Positions 1 to 7,672 of a stretch of DNA of 21,041 bases are shown here, piece by piece. The position numbers and the translations under genes were made by a program. Below the pieces are notes generated by a model that was given only the letters and a program-made list of their open reading frames with translations, made no database searches and had not been told where the DNA came from. How positions within the stretch are numbered: position 1 is the first letter of the stretch; the number at the start of each line of letters is the position of its first letter. Origin of the DNA: an uncultured Bacteroidota bacterium (GTDB lineage: Bacteria; Bacteroidota; Bacteroidia; Chitinophagales; Saprospiraceae); the NCBI GenBank assembly GCA_937952445.1, contig CALGAA010000308.1:1-21041 (forward strand), in the 5' to 3' direction.

Positions 1-1
1 A

Positions 2-226
2 TCACGAACGGGCTCCCGGGTAATTGGTTTTGGAAACATAGATCAACACCAACCCCGCGATCAGGATGCCTAATTTGACCAGGAAAGAAGCCATGCCACC
101 CCAATTTTCAAGAAATCGCAAAAAAGTGAAATGAATTCCGACCAGGGACAATATCAATGACATTGCTCCCAATATAAAACACAAGAAGCCGATAATAGCT
201 AACCAATCATTCCTGGTAATTTTCAA
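2..226 (-). CDS. Small two-helix membrane protein, unknown function
   Basis: A 74-residue protein with two hydrophobic stretches, at about residues 9-32 and 46-64, joined by a short loop containing an aromatic and Gly-Gly segment. It is therefore predicted to sit in the inner membrane. I do not recognise the family. The start is a TTG, because no ATG occurs until residue 22, inside the first helix. The start lies 6 bp after the peroxidase stop codon and in the same frame (TAG TCC GGA TTG), so translation probably depends on ribosomes finishing the upstream gene. The stop is the TGA at positions 4-2, so the gene is complete. The lack of an ATG lowers certainty about the exact N-terminus. The well-formed helices make a real gene likely. 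Confidence 0.6.
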   Translation of the reverse strand: MKITRNDWLAIIGFLCFILGAMSLILSLVGIHFTFLRFLENWGGMASFLVKLGILIAGLVLIYVSKTNYPGARS

Positions 227-232
227 TCCGGA

Positions 233-2143
233 CTAGTTTGATTTAATAAATTTAATACTTCCCACCATGTCGTTTTTCACAATCTGAACAACGTATAATC
301 CAGACGGAAGGTTTTCATGCATGGTTGTGTGCATCAAATTTACACCTTTTTCCAATTGAATGTCGGAAGTATAAACCACATTACCTAAAGTTCCTATGAT
401 GTTCATTTTCGCAGGACCATCCTCTTTGGAATAGAACGATATGCCCATTTCATTCACCACTGGATTGGGAAAAATCTCACCTGCCAGGTGATCGTTTTCC
501 ACTTCAGTCTCGAGGCAATGCGGATCGTATTGAAAGATATTATCCTGGATATAATACAGTTTCGTATTTCTTTTTATGACTTCAGAAAACGTGGTCTGAT
601 GAATCTTTTCGCGTTCTTCGTATGTCAATAAAGGATCGTTTTGGTAATGAAACCGGTCCCCCCGACGCAATCTGTTGAATTGATCAGCTACGATGAAGTA
701 CATGGTTTCGCCCAGAATCGAGCCCGCATAAGCCGGTTCGGCGACCATACCTACCCATGCATCAATGTTGTGGATGTCATCGTTGTATACTTTCTGGAGC
801 GAGCTTTGTAATTTCGGGTCCTCCGTGATTTCCTCAAATGATGAGATGGGTTCCAGTCCCAAATGAGTTCGCAAAGTATTGTAATCCGGAATGCCCCGAT
901 CGCGGCCCCGGATGATGTCCTGGGTTATCCAGTCCGATTTGATTTCCAGGCCCTGATTCTCGTATTCAAAATTGCGAATTTCTTGAATGACTTCACAGTC
1001 CATATCGAGTTGGCGTTGCTGTGCGAGGCCTTTGAGTACGGGACTCACATCGGTTTTCAATACCATCATTGGATTGTACATCATGTCATAGAATGATACC
1101 CGACCCATTTGGTGCGGACGACAAAAATCATCGACCAGTTCAAATTCGTTGGTCATCAATGAATTCCAGATTTTAAAACCCGCTGTACTAAATTCATTGC
1201 TAATCGAAGGATCTACGTAGGGATTGTAGCCATGATATTCTTCTATTTCCACTCCGATAGCGGGTAACCATTCATTGTATACTATGCTTTGAATAATCCC
1301 GGCTACCATGCTCCGTGCTTTTTGGTACAACGCTTCGTCGGTATAACCGGGAGATTGGCGGATCAATTCATCGCATATCCGATTGTGTTCCCGGACAAAT
1401 AGCGTGTGCAGACTCAAAATCGCGAGGTTTTCATTGACCCGTGGATCACCCGAAACAAAATACCGATTCATGCCGGGCATGGATTGGTTTATGGGCGGAG
1501 CTTCCGGGTCGGTCGCACCATTGAGTTCGCCATCCAGGGTGTTGAACGGAAGCATATTCCCTTCGGAAACTTTCAACTTCCCATTTACTCCGGTTCTCAA
1601 CCAGCGTGCCGTATGGTCGTCTGTGCCATAAATCGGCGAGGCATCGATAAATCCTGTCGTGTAATTGGCTACATTTCTGGGACGTTCGAGGCTTCGACCG
1701 GTTCCCTCTATCGCACGGGTACGAGTGAAAATTAGGTTTTCGGAGCCGCTGCAATCCGGGTCGAGGAATTCATCGCATTCAGGGACTTTTACGTAGAGGA
1801 CATCGTCATCATCCTGTTGGAAATAAGTAATGTCATGTTCGATAAATTTGCCGAATGCCCATACCATACTGGTAAGCTCATGCTGACCAATATGACTTTG
1901 GATTGAAGCAAAAATTTCATTGGAAATAGTACGCGCATTGGCTCTGTTCCATCCAGCAGGGCTGCTGATCCCATTACTGTAGTCCAGGGAGGTCATTATT
2001 CGCATGGGGTGGTGGGTAGCACCTAATTCGGGTTCAGCGACGTTGTTCCCTGTTCCATCCATGCTTCGGTACAATTGAGCATGGGTTGGGGTTATGATGG
2101 ACAAAGCGAATGCGATACAAGCAAGGGGTTTTAGTACGCTCAT
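233..2143 (-). CDS. Secreted animal-type haem peroxidase homologue with T9SS sorting tail; proximal His missing
   Basis: A 636-residue protein, numbered from the ATG at 2143; a GTG two codons earlier is possible. It has a signal peptide (about 1-22, ending THA|Q), then an animal haem peroxidase (An_peroxidase) domain at about 25-540, then a T9SS type A sorting domain from about 556 that begins FPNP and carries a late SGLYVVQI motif. Conserved landmarks are the distal His103 (FIEHD), the calcium loop T163-F165-D167-S169, the catalytic-type Arg235, Glu238 and the REHNR block just after. Compared with myeloperoxidase from memory, the proximal haem ligand His336 aligns with Asn327 (codon AAT at 1165-1163). 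The Asn that supports it aligns with Asp409, the distal Gln91 with Lys99, and Asp94 with Glu102. The usual RGRDHG reads RGRDRG. Export to the cell surface or medium is well supported. Peroxidase activity is doubtful. Confidence 0.9.
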   Translation of the reverse strand: MSVLKPLACIAFALSIITPTHAQLYRSMDGTGNNVAEPELGATHHPMRIMTSLDYSNGISSPAGWNRANARTISNEIFASIQSHIGQHELTSMVWAFGKFIEHDITYFQQDDDDVLYVKVPECDEFLDPDCSGSENLIFTRTRAIEGTGRSLERPRNVANYTTGFIDASPIYGTDDHTARWLRTGVNGKLKVSEGNMLPFNTLDGELNGATDPEAPPINQSMPGMNRYFVSGDPRVNENLAILSLHTLFVREHNRICDELIRQSPGYTDEALYQKARSMVAGIIQSIVYNEWLPAIGVEIEEYHGYNPYVDPSISNEFSTAGFKIWNSLMTNEFELVDDFCRPHQMGRVSFYDMMYNPMMVLKTDVSPVLKGLAQQRQLDMDCEVIQEIRNFEYENQGLEIKSDWITQDIIRGRDRGIPDYNTLRTHLGLEPISSFEEITEDPKLQSSLQKVYNDDIHNIDAWVGMVAEPAYAGSILGETMYFIVADQFNRLRRGDRFHYQNDPLLTYEEREKIHQTTFSEVIKRNTKLYYIQDNIFQYDPHCLETEVENDHLAGEIFPNPVVNEMGISFYSKEDGPAKMNIIGTLGNVVYTSDIQLEKGVNLMHTTMHENLPSGLYVVQIVKNDMVGSIKFIKSN

Positions 2144-2149
2144 TATCAC

Positions 2150-2848
2150 AATTTTTTAAATCGCCTTATCGGAGGCTAAGGTAAGTAATTTTGTGGAATA
2201 TATTTACAAATTCTTTCAATTTTAAGAAATTGATCAAAATTTGTTTTGACCTGACCTCCAGAAACCTGGGTATATTTAAAACCATTATATGAAAACGGTC
2301 TGGGTAGTCCAGTGGTTATCAACCGCCATAGATAGGCGGCCCAGCGCGCATCGCTTTTTCTAAAAAGGCTTTCGCTCCACAATTCCCCATGAATAATCTT
2401 TGGTCACCCAGGTCAAACGATCTTTGCGACGTGGTGTATTTGACTTTGTGCCAATAAGTGACGGGTGCATTAGTGTTGCCGGGTTGGTTCCCGATTACGA
2501 GCCATGATCAATTCCTTAAGCTTTTTCTCGATCTTCTTGCCCGTGTATGCCTCAGGCTTATGATAGAAGGAAGTTACATCAAATAGCTGCACCGTCTTGG
2601 TGGATGATCTTCATCCTCGCAATGCCGGAGAATTTGCTGATGCGTCTTGCATAAGTTCGTGATTCTAAAGGCTGGGTTATTTTTCGTCCTATCCACGAAG
2701 CTAAACCGTGTATAGCCTAAGTTACATATGGCTTTTCATGATAAAGATATGGCGAATAAGAATCCGTCAGCAGTTTCACGAATTTACTGATTGGTGCATT
2801 AATAGCTGCTCAATTCGAAATTACCAATAGGTGAGGAGCTCTTCAAAA
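2150..2848. other. Gene-free stretch between the peroxidase and lpdA
   Basis: About 700 bases with no intact coding region. The part next to the peroxidase (2150-2230) is AT-rich and presumably carries its promoter, but I found no full TTTG/TAnnTTTG pair. The middle (2319-2716) holds short open segments in different minus-strand frames, listed separately. A 68-codon open frame at 2176-2382 (minus) has poor composition and no family resemblance, so I do not call it a gene. No RNA gene fold was recognised. Confidence 0.6.
2319..2716 (-). pseudogene. Possible decayed coding region in three frames, unknown origin
   Basis: Reading the minus strand, three consecutive protein-like open segments lie in different frames. 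Positions 2716-2582 (45 codons) include an ARRISKFSGIARMKII stretch. Positions 2580-2470 (36 codons) include DVTSFYHKPEAYTGKKIEKK and end at TAA. Positions 2507-2319 (62 codons) end in AGPPIYGG and TGA. A further open segment at about 2810-2720 could be its start. The pattern fits an ancestral gene broken by frameshifts, but chance open frames are possible. I do not recognise the family. Confidence 0.3.
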
Positions 2849-4243
2849 TTACAGATGAATCACCTGCCCGAAAGCTGCAGCGGTAGCCTCCATGACCGCT
2901 TCGCTAATGGTCGGGTGAGGGTGTACGCTGGCAATGATTTCTTCTCCTGTCGTCTCGAGTTTTCTAGCAGTCACGGCTTCAGCAATTATTTCGGTTACAT
3001 TGTACCCGATCATATGGCACCCCAGCCATTCGCCGTATTTGGCATCAAAGATCACTTTGACGAACCCTTCCGGAGCACCGGCCGCTTTGGCTTTTCCGGA
3101 AGCTGTCAAAGGAAATTTGCCCACTTTGATTTCATAACCTGCTTCTTTGGCCTGTTCTTCGGTGTATCCTACAGAAGCTACCTCAGGGATGCAGTAGGTA
3201 CAAGATGGAATGTTGTTGTAATCCATCGGTGTAGGATTGTGGCCTGCTATTTTTTCGACGCAAATAATGCCTTCTGCACTGGCAACGTGGGCCAAAGCCG
3301 GACCGGAAACCACATCTCCTATAGCATATACCCCTTCCACGGAGGTCTGATAAAATTCATTCACCGGTATTAAACCGTTTTCGGTCTTGATGCCTATGGC
3401 TTCCAGACCAATATTTTCTGTGTTGGGCGATATCCCGACGGCGCTCAGCACCACGTTACATTCTAATTCCTCCTTTTTACCTTTTTTGACATTCTCGATC
3501 TCCACCTTCAGTACATCACCCGACTCGGTCACTTTGTTCACTTTAGTCGAAGCCAAAACTTTCATTCCCGATTTTTGGAATACTTTCCCGAGTTCTTTCG
3601 AGACCTCAGGATCCTCCCGGGGCAACAACCCCTGATCCAAAAATTCCACTATGGTGACTTCTGATCCCATTGCATGATAAAAATAGGCGAACTCCACACC
3701 GATAGCTCCTCCGCCAACGATGATCATTTTTTTCGGAATTTCTTTTTGTACCAACGCTTCGCGGTATCCGATGATGTTCTTTCCATCGATTTTCAGGTTT
3801 GGAAGTTCCTTGCTGCGTCCTCCTGTAGCTACGATGATGTGGTTGCATTCGTACTCTTTCTTTTTCCCATCATTCGTCACCTCCACTATGTTTTTGGATT
3901 TGAAGCGACCTTCACCTTCGATGATGTCGATTTTATTTTTTCGAAATAAAAAATTGATCCCTTTACTCATCGAGTTGGCCACATCCCTGCTCCGTCCAAT
4001 CACCTTTTCAAAATTGGGTTTGCTGTCGCTTAGTTCGATTCCGTAATCTTCAGCATGTTTGATGTATTCAAAAACCTGCGCACTTTTCAACAAGGCTTTG
4101 GTTGGAATACATCCCCAATTGAGGCAAATACCGCCCAGCGACTCGCGCTCGACTACTCCTACTTTCATACCAAGTTGGGCAGCTCTTATCGCTGCTACGT
4201 ATCCGCCCGGACCACTCCCGATGACGATTAGATCATATTTCAT
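2849..4243 (-). CDS. lpdA: Dihydrolipoyl dehydrogenase (E3 of 2-oxoacid dehydrogenase complexes)
   Basis: A 464-residue flavoprotein of normal length for the family. It reoxidises dihydrolipoamide on the E2 component, passing electrons through a disulfide and FAD to NAD+. The N-terminal FAD-binding motif GSGPGG is at 9-14, and the redox-active disulfide Cys40/Cys45 lies in GGICLNWGCIPTK. The NAD-binding motif GGGAIG is at 177-182, a second FAD contact YAIGD is near residue 310, and the C-terminal active-site dyad is His443/Glu448 in HPHPTISE. Every catalytic residue I can check is present. The ATG at 4243 matches the conserved N-terminus exactly. The gene stands alone and is divergent from coaD. 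The fused E1 at the end of the window is a plausible partner in the same kind of complex. A promoter -7 element lies just upstream. Confidence 0.97.
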   Translation of the reverse strand: MKYDLIVIGSGPGGYVAAIRAAQLGMKVGVVERESLGGICLNWGCIPTKALLKSAQVFEYIKHAEDYGIELSDSKPNFEKVIGRSRDVANSMSKGINFLFRKNKIDIIEGEGRFKSKNIVEVTNDGKKKEYECNHIIVATGGRSKELPNLKIDGKNIIGYREALVQKEIPKKMIIVGGGAIGVEFAYFYHAMGSEVTIVEFLDQGLLPREDPEVSKELGKVFQKSGMKVLASTKVNKVTESGDVLKVEIENVKKGKKEELECNVVLSAVGISPNTENIGLEAIGIKTENGLIPVNEFYQTSVEGVYAIGDVVSGPALAHVASAEGIICVEKIAGHNPTPMDYNNIPSCTYCIPEVASVGYTEEQAKEAGYEIKVGKFPLTASGKAKAAGAPEGFVKVIFDAKYGEWLGCHMIGYNVTEIIAEAVTARKLETTGEEIIASVHPHPTISEAVMEATAAAFGQVIHL

Positions 4244-4276
4244 TATTCTATTGTTTAATTACTTTCAAAAATTATG

Positions 4277-4284
4277 CAAATATA
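4277..4284 (-). promoter_or_regulatory. Probable lpdA promoter -7 element
   Basis: On the minus strand this reads TATATTTG, a full match to the Bacteroidota -7 consensus TAnnTTTG. It lies 33 bases before the lpdA ATG, which leaves a short leader. No good TTTG was found about 19 bases upstream, so the -33 half is weak. Confidence 0.45.
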
Positions 4285-4451
4285 AGGTTTTCCACTTTGC
4301 TTCTGTAATTATTCAGCTGCTATCCGGAAAAATGATCGCTCATCTGAAGGGGGCATTAAAGTATTCCAATGGCATTGGGTTATTGTCGGATAAAAATTGG
4401 GGTATTGATCGGAGTTTACGATATTAGAGGTTGCGATCAAATTTGAAATGC

Positions 4452-4910
4452 ATGAAAATAGCGGTTTTCCCTGGTTCATTTGACCCCATTACCACCGGGC
4501 ACATCGATATCGTTTACCGTGCTCTTCCCCTCTTTGACCAGGTCGTAGTGGCGATCGGAATCAATGAAAATAAAACGGCCCTTTTTTCACTGGATCAACG
4601 GCTAAAATGGCTGGAAGAGGTATTTCGAAATGATGATCAAATCAAGGTGGATTATTTCCAGGGATTGACCGTGGATTATTGTAGGAAGATCGGAGCGCAC
4701 TACCTGGTCCGTGGATTGCGGAGTGCAGCTGATTTTGACTACGAAAAAACCATATCGCAGGTTAATACCACCATAGGCGATAATCTGGAAACTGTATTTT
4801 TAATTAGTCAGCCAAAGTACTCCCACATTTCATCTACCATCGTTAGGGAAATCATAAAGGCCAGAGGGGACGCATCGCAGTTCTTGCCTCCGGAAATAAA
4901 AATATCCTAA
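4452..4910 (+). CDS. coaD: Phosphopantetheine adenylyltransferase
   Basis: A 152-residue enzyme that converts 4'-phosphopantetheine and ATP to dephospho-CoA, the fourth step of coenzyme A synthesis in the cytosol. It belongs to the nucleotidyltransferase superfamily. The N-terminal PGSFDPITTGH (residues 7-17) carries the TxGH nucleotide-binding motif. RGLRSAADFDYE (about 87-98) is the conserved substrate-binding stretch, and ISSTIVR (126-132) is the second nucleotide-binding motif. The length is slightly below the usual 155-165 residues but no motif is missing. I place the start at the ATG at 4452, because the family begins directly with MKIAVFPGSFDP; an in-frame TTG at 4431 would add seven unconserved residues. 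pruA follows 84 bp later on the same strand and may be co-transcribed. Confidence 0.96.
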   Translation: MKIAVFPGSFDPITTGHIDIVYRALPLFDQVVVAIGINENKTALFSLDQRLKWLEEVFRNDDQIKVDYFQGLTVDYCRKIGAHYLVRGLRSAADFDYEKTISQVNTTIGDNLETVFLISQPKYSHISSTIVREIIKARGDASQFLPPEIKIS

Positions 4911-4994
4911 GGGGTATAGAATTGACCAGCGTTCGAGGTAGACCATTCTGGTCGGAGAAGTTACACATTGGGTGACACCAAAACTCGAACACGT

Positions 4995-6641
4995 ATGAAT
5001 CTACAAGCTATTTTGAGGACGCCAGGACACAGCCATAAAGGACCTGCCAACGAGCCAGTCTGGGAATATCAACCTGGCAGCAAAGAAAAACAATCACTAT
5101 TGGAAAAAATCCGGTCCATGAAGGAGATGGATTGGGATTTGCCTATGATTATCGGAGGTGAAGAAGTCTTTACGGACCAAAAAGTGGACCTTCGACCACC
5201 CCATGAATTACAACATAAGCTGGGCGTGTTCAATAAAGGCACCGCCCAACACGTCGATCAGGCGATCGGGGCGGCCATGAAGGCCCATCAAAAATGGGCG
5301 GTGATGCCCTGGCAGGATCGGGCTTCGATATTTTTAAAAGCCGCGGATTTAATTTCCGGGCCCAAAAGAGACGTCATGAATGCGTCGACCATGTTGGGCC
5401 AATCGAAAACGGTTTACCAGTCCGAAATTGACGCCGTATGTGAATTGGCTGATTTCCTGAGGTTTAATGTGTATTACATGACGCAGATATTGTCAGATCA
5501 GCCCAATAGTCCGGCAGGGGTGTGGAATCAAATGGATTATCGTCCGTTGGAGGGCTTCGTATTTGCCATTACTCCCTTTAACTTTACAGCGATAGCGGGT
5601 AACTTGCCGTCTGCCCCCGCTCTGATGGGCAATACAGTTGTTTGGAAACCTGCGGAATCCCAAATTTTTGCAGCCCATTTTGTAATGGAAGTGTTCCGGG
5701 AGGCGGGACTGCCGGATGGTGTGATCAATTTAATCTATACGGATGGTCCGGAGGCGGGTGATCGGGTATTCGCCCACCCCGATTTCGCAGGCTTGCATTT
5801 TACGGGGAGTAGCCAGGTGTTCAAGACCTTGTGGAAGACGATTTCAGATAACCTGGATTCCTATAAGTCGTACCCACGGATTGTAGGTGAAACAGGAGGT
5901 AAGGATTTTGTTCTGGTCCACCCGACTTCCGATCCTATGGAAGTAGCTACGGCATTGACGCGTGGTGCTTTTGAATTTCAGGGACAGAAATGTTCCGCCG
6001 CGTCGAGGGCTTATATCCCTCGAAGTATGTGGGAAGAGGTTCAGGAAGGTTTGATGGGGCAAATCAGGTCCATCAAAATGGGATCAGTGGAGGATTTTTA
6101 CAATTTTATGACGGCGGTGATCGATGAAAAAGCCTTCGATAAAATATCAGGTTACATTCAATTTGCAAGGGATGCAGCTGAAGCCGAAATTATCATTGGG
6201 GGTAGTTGTGATAAATCTGAGGGTTATTTTATTGAGCCTACCGTTATCGTCACGACCGATCCACAGTTCAAAACCATGAAAGAGGAAATTTTTGGTCCGG
6301 TATTAACCATATACGTATATGAGGACGATCGCTTTGAAGAGGTGGTTGATCTTGTAGACCAAACTTCACCGTATGGTTTAACTGGATCCATTTTTGCCCG
6401 GGATCGGGGAGTTGTAGATATGGTAAATGAACGATTAAGGTATGCCGCCGGGAATTTTTACATCAATGACAAACCGACAGGTGCAGTTGTGGGACAGCAA
6501 CCCTTTGGAGGTGCCCGCGCAAGTGGAACGAATGACAAAGCTGGTTCGATCCTCAATCTTTTCCGTTGGGTAAGTCCCCGGACAATCAAGGAAAACTTTC
6601 ATCCACCTTCTGATTATCGATACCCGTTTATGGGTGAATAA
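4995..6641 (+). CDS. pruA: L-glutamate gamma-semialdehyde (P5C) dehydrogenase
   Basis: A 548-residue aldehyde dehydrogenase that oxidises L-glutamate gamma-semialdehyde, the hydrolysed form of pyrroline-5-carboxylate, to glutamate with NAD+. This is the second step of proline breakdown. The catalytic Cys333 lies in GQKCSAASRAYIP and the general base Glu299 in VGETGGKDF. The cofactor region includes TPFNFTAIAGN and HFTGSSQVF, and the C-terminal FGGARASGTNDKAG block is typical of the 1-pyrroline-5-carboxylate dehydrogenase group. The length fits stand-alone enzymes of about 540 residues, not the bifunctional PutA. The ATG at 4995 is chosen over a TTG nine codons earlier. No proline dehydrogenase gene is in the window. 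The 84-bp leader contains a small hairpin (GACCA-TTC-TGGTC, 4942-4954) of unknown meaning. Confidence 0.95.
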   Translation: MNLQAILRTPGHSHKGPANEPVWEYQPGSKEKQSLLEKIRSMKEMDWDLPMIIGGEEVFTDQKVDLRPPHELQHKLGVFNKGTAQHVDQAIGAAMKAHQKWAVMPWQDRASIFLKAADLISGPKRDVMNASTMLGQSKTVYQSEIDAVCELADFLRFNVYYMTQILSDQPNSPAGVWNQMDYRPLEGFVFAITPFNFTAIAGNLPSAPALMGNTVVWKPAESQIFAAHFVMEVFREAGLPDGVINLIYTDGPEAGDRVFAHPDFAGLHFTGSSQVFKTLWKTISDNLDSYKSYPRIVGETGGKDFVLVHPTSDPMEVATALTRGAFEFQGQKCSAASRAYIPRSMWEEVQEGLMGQIRSIKMGSVEDFYNFMTAVIDEKAFDKISGYIQFARDAAEAEIIIGGSCDKSEGYFIEPTVIVTTDPQFKTMKEEIFGPVLTIYVYEDDRFEEVVDLVDQTSPYGLTGSIFARDRGVVDMVNERLRYAAGNFYINDKPTGAVVGQQPFGGARASGTNDKAGSILNLFRWVSPRTIKENFHPPSDYRYPFMGE

Positions 6642-6780
6642 ACAGTTCCAATTTGCTGGAGGAAAAGAGCGATTAGATCCTGTTGCCTCGTCTATTTGCT
6701 ATGCGGATTTGAAGCAAAACGGCCCGCAGGATCGCACTGGTCTTCCAGATTAACAGAAGGCTCGGGATGCTGATTTGCAT

Positions 6781-6810
6781 TTAAACATCCCGTCGTGCCG
6801 GGAGTGTTTA
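6781..6810. repeat. Imperfect inverted repeat after pruA
   Basis: TTAAACATCCCG and CGGGAGTGTTTA face each other across a short spacer and pair except at one bulged position. It lies about 140 bases beyond the pruA stop. There is no T-run after it, so terminator activity is uncertain. Confidence 0.3.
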
Positions 6811-6863
6811 TCCAGGTCAAATTCCCAGAACTTCTGCAATTACTGAGGTCATGAATCGACCCT

Positions 6864-6886
6864 GATTGAACAACAAAGGTTCAATC
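6864..6886. terminator. Weak terminator-like hairpin between convergent pruA and sodC
   Basis: GATTGAAC and GTTCAATC form a perfect 8-bp stem with a 7-base loop (AACAAAG), 43 bases beyond the sodC stop. Its place between two convergent genes suits a transcription stop, but no U-tract follows on either strand. Confidence 0.3.
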
Positions 6887-6928
6887 AACGTCGAAATCTG
6901 ACCGTTAAAAGGGTTCTATTCCTGAAAA

Positions 6929-7534
6929 TCACATACTTGTCGTAATCACACCACATCCAACTCGTGTCCCTGCATTTCCTGCTGGTTGGGAAGTGAAATC
7001 ATCTACTCCTTCGTGGATGATCAGAGCCTTGCCATCGATGTCTTTTTGTGGATCACCACACCCGATGCACCATTCATCGGTGGAAAATTCGACTATTCCT
7101 ACACCATTTGCATCCACAGTGAAATTGCCGATATCGCCTTTGTGGTATCCCTCGCTGTCACCCCACTTTCCATGACGCTCATTGGTAGGATTCCAATGGC
7201 CTCCTGCAGAGGTCCCATCTTCGGAAGAACAATCTCCTGTTTCGTGGATATGTATAGCATGTTCGCCTTCGGCCAGTCCATTGATCGTGGCTTTCAACGT
7301 AACTTCTCCATTGGCCTGAGTGAAGGTTGCTGAGCCCGATAAATTACTGCCACTTTTGGGTTCGAGTTTGACCATTATCGTCGCAGCGGTATTTTCCGTT
7401 GTGTTTTGATCTGTAGCTTCGATTTCAGTACTCATATTCATACCATCATCGTTATCCGCATTGTCCGTAGTGTTTTGACAACTGAACAGGCCAAAAGCGG
7501 CTGCGAAAAGTAGAAACAAATTGTGATTTTTCAT
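6929..7534 (-). CDS. sodC: Cu/Zn superoxide dismutase, lipoprotein
   Basis: A 201-residue enzyme that turns superoxide into oxygen and hydrogen peroxide outside the cytoplasm. A lipoprotein signal ends at LFSC (Cys19), so it is probably anchored to a membrane. An acidic, Thr/Asn-rich linker runs to about residue 50, and the SOD domain follows. All metal ligands can be assigned: copper by His95, His97 and His174, the bridging His113, and zinc by His121, His131 and Asp134. The substrate-guiding Arg191 sits in GNAGTRVGCGVI, and the structural disulfide would be Cys102-Cys194. An extra CIGC pair (Cys156/Cys159), just before the segment leading to the copper ligand His174, is not part of the classic eukaryotic enzyme. 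The gene is probably transcribed on its own from the promoter element at 7586-7593. Confidence 0.95.
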   Translation of the reverse strand: MKNHNLFLLFAAAFGLFSCQNTTDNADNDDGMNMSTEIEATDQNTTENTAATIMVKLEPKSGSNLSGSATFTQANGEVTLKATINGLAEGEHAIHIHETGDCSSEDGTSAGGHWNPTNERHGKWGDSEGYHKGDIGNFTVDANGVGIVEFSTDEWCIGCGDPQKDIDGKALIIHEGVDDFTSQPAGNAGTRVGCGVITTSM

Positions 7535-7585
7535 TTCGATTTATTTTGTTGTGATTAATAAATATACCATCTTCTGTGTACGAAC

Positions 7586-7593
7586 CAAAATTA
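7586..7593 (-). promoter_or_regulatory. Probable sodC promoter -7 element
   Basis: On the minus strand this reads TAATTTTG, a full match to the Bacteroidota TAnnTTTG consensus, and lies about 52 bases before the sodC ATG. A TTTG at the expected upstream distance was not seen. The assignment rests on one half of the promoter. Confidence 0.35.
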
Positions 7594-7672
7594 TTATCCA
7601 TCGAATTTTGATCTCGCTGTACTGATTAAAATGAATGGTAAATCGGTAAGGGAAAATAGATGCGGGTGGTAA

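Noticed and set aside
1383..1754. Open frames of 82, 109 and 102 codons inside the peroxidase gene
   Set aside because: They lie wholly within a strongly supported gene in other frames and show no family resemblance.
2176..2382. 68-codon open frame on the minus strand between the peroxidase and lpdA
   Set aside because: No recognisable motif, and it overlaps a better protein-like segment in another frame.
2831..3373. 180-codon plus-strand frame opposite lpdA
   Set aside because: It is antisense to lpdA, whose catalytic motifs are complete; its composition looks like a shadow frame.
4942..4954. Small hairpin between coaD and pruA as a terminator
   Set aside because: Only a 5-bp stem with no T-run; too weak to call.
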